Assembly: GCA_005893365.1 (NCBI GenBank)
Contig: VBPB01000244.1
Span: 1-6,295 of the forward strand
DNA: 6,295 bases
Direction: 5' to 3'
Source: Candidatus Eiseniibacteriota bacterium
GTDB lineage: Bacteria > Eisenbacteria > RBG-16-71-46
The notes beneath the pieces are model-generated. The model was given only the letters and a program-made list of their open reading frames with translations. It ran no database searches and was not told the DNA's origin. Positions within the stretch are counted from its first letter, which is position 1. Each line of letters begins with the position of its first letter. Position numbers and translations under genes: made by a program. Positions 5,434-6,295 of the stretch are shown here, one piece after another.

Positions 5434-6295
5434 ATGCATGCCATCACCCGCGCCCGCCTCAAGCCGGGCGTGACCCTGGATTCGCTGCCCGCCCCGCAGG
5501 CTCCCGACGCGCGATCGGGGCCGGCCGAGGCGCTGATCCGCGGCCGGGCGCTGGTGTTCTGGGATCCCAAGGCGCCGGGCAGGAAGCTCGACGCCATCGA
5601 CACCGACCAGATCACGCCGGCGGCCGATTGCGTCTCGGAGAGCCTCGACACCCTCGACGAGCGCTGGAAGGCGGGCTCGTTCCGCTACCTCATGCCCGAC
5701 TTCCGGGCGCGGGTCCACCGCGGCGAGACCTTCCTCGTCGCCGGCGACCGCTTCGCGATCGGCTCCTCGCGCGAGATGAGCCCGGCGGGGCTCAAGGGCG
5801 TGGCCGAGGAGGCGGGGCTCGAGCTGGTCGTGGTGTGCGGGAACAACATGGGCGACATCTTCCGTCGCAACGCCTTCAATCTCGGCCTGCACGTGGTGCA
5901 GAGCCCCGAGGCGGTGGCCGACGCGCAGGACGGCGACGCGTTCTCGTTCGATCCGGCGACGCGCCGGCTCGCCAACGAGACCCGCGGCAAGACCTACGAG
6001 CCGGTGCCGCTCACGCCCAAGGAGGAGGAGATCCGCCGCGGCGGCGGCATCTTCGCGGTCGGGCGCCGGGAGTTCCGCCGCTCGGTCGAGGCTACCCCGG
6101 TCCTGAGGTGGCCCGACGCGGACACGGCGCGGCGGCTGACCACCACCGAGCAGATCGTCTGGGCGCACCGGGTGGACCCGGAGGCCGAGGTGCGGCCGGG
6201 GGCGACGCTGCGCGTGTACGCGGACCTGCTGCCGGCCTCGGACGGCACCGCGCCGTTCGCGATCCACACCTTCAACCAGATCACCGGCGGCCGGG
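5434..6295 (+). CDS. Aconitase/isopropylmalate-dehydratase family protein, swivel domain first, 3' end outside the window
   Basis: This is partial: 287 codons are visible and the frame is open at the right edge. Residues ~34-215 are a LeuD/aconitase small-subunit (swivel) domain: DTDQITPA (56-63), VAGDRFAIGSSRE (102-114, with S111 and R113 where aconitase active-site residues sit) and IFRRNAFNLGL (142-152). After a linker, residues ~235-287 begin a large-subunit (LeuC-like) domain: LTTTEQIVWAH (235-245), VRPGATLRVYADLL and DGTAP (270-274). The Fe-S cysteines would lie beyond the window. These enzymes isomerise hydroxy acids by dehydration and rehydration in the cytoplasm, but the substrate here is unknown. 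Swivel-first order differs from AcnA-type aconitase (swivel last) and from separate LeuC/LeuD. AcnB also places its swivel early but has an extra N-terminal HEAT-like domain, absent here. The usual SSREH is SSREM. ATG 5434 follows GGAG (5419-5422) by 11 nt. An in-frame ATG at 5386 stops after two codons. Confidence 0.88.
   Translation, partial: MHAITRARLKPGVTLDSLPAPQAPDARSGPAEALIRGRALVFWDPKAPGRKLDAIDTDQITPAADCVSESLDTLDERWKAGSFRYLMPDFRARVHRGETFLVAGDRFAIGSSREMSPAGLKGVAEEAGLELVVVCGNNMGDIFRRNAFNLGLHVVQSPEAVADAQDGDAFSFDPATRRLANETRGKTYEPVPLTPKEEEIRRGGGIFAVGRREFRRSVEATPVLRWPDADTARRLTTTEQIVWAHRVDPEAEVRPGATLRVYADLLPASDGTAPFAIHTFNQITGGR

Noticed and set aside
1..6295. Defence island, CRISPR array, prophage or transposon
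   Set aside because: There are no spaced direct repeats, no cas, nuclease, integrase or transposase motifs, and all recognisable genes are ordinary enzymes or cell-surface functions.

Overview
This window is very GC-rich, with strong G/C preference at third codon positions. It was read as a fragment of a chromosome from a high-GC Gram-negative-type bacterium. The evidence is a Tat signal peptide, a lipoprotein signal, a type IV pilus retraction ATPase and an HtrA-type protease. The overall style (small Tat peptide before an amidase, many GC hairpins) recalls deep-branching soil or groundwater lineages such as Rokubacteria. That placement is inference; no marker gene is present. There is no rRNA, tRNA, CRISPR array, transposase or phage gene.

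Layout, left to right. (1) Positions 1-86 hold a promoter-like region with a dense GC palindrome cluster. (2) A plus-strand cluster follows: a small Tat-signal protein (87-455), an amidase-signature enzyme (463-1825) with an apparent one-base insertion near its 3' end, and a small lipoprotein with tandem helical units (1854-2219). The gaps are 7 and 28 nt, so an operon is likely. (3) Positions 2220-2306 carry a short TPR-like tail with no gene body. (4) Two minus-strand genes follow: a signal-less trypsin-like protease with one PDZ domain (2307-3347) and pilT (3528-4640). (5) Divergent from pilT across a 197-nt gap is an unrecognised 168-residue protein (4838-5344) that appears to consist of two diverged copies of one beta-rich module. 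(6) The window ends inside a plus-strand aconitase/isopropylmalate-dehydratase-family gene (5434 to beyond 6295), in which the small 'swivel' domain precedes the large Fe-S domain.

Function. The amidase hydrolyses an amide in an unknown substrate, and its Tat-signal neighbour may be a partner. PilT powers retraction of type IV pili. The HtrA-like protein is a protein quality-control protease. The aconitase-family protein is a hydro-lyase/isomerase of unknown substrate. These are ordinary housekeeping or accessory functions, and I do not see a coherent new defence or mobile system. The most unusual items are the duplicated-module protein beside pilT, the Tat-peptide/amidase pair, the repeat lipoprotein with the TPR-like fragment behind it, and the swivel-first aconitase fusion.
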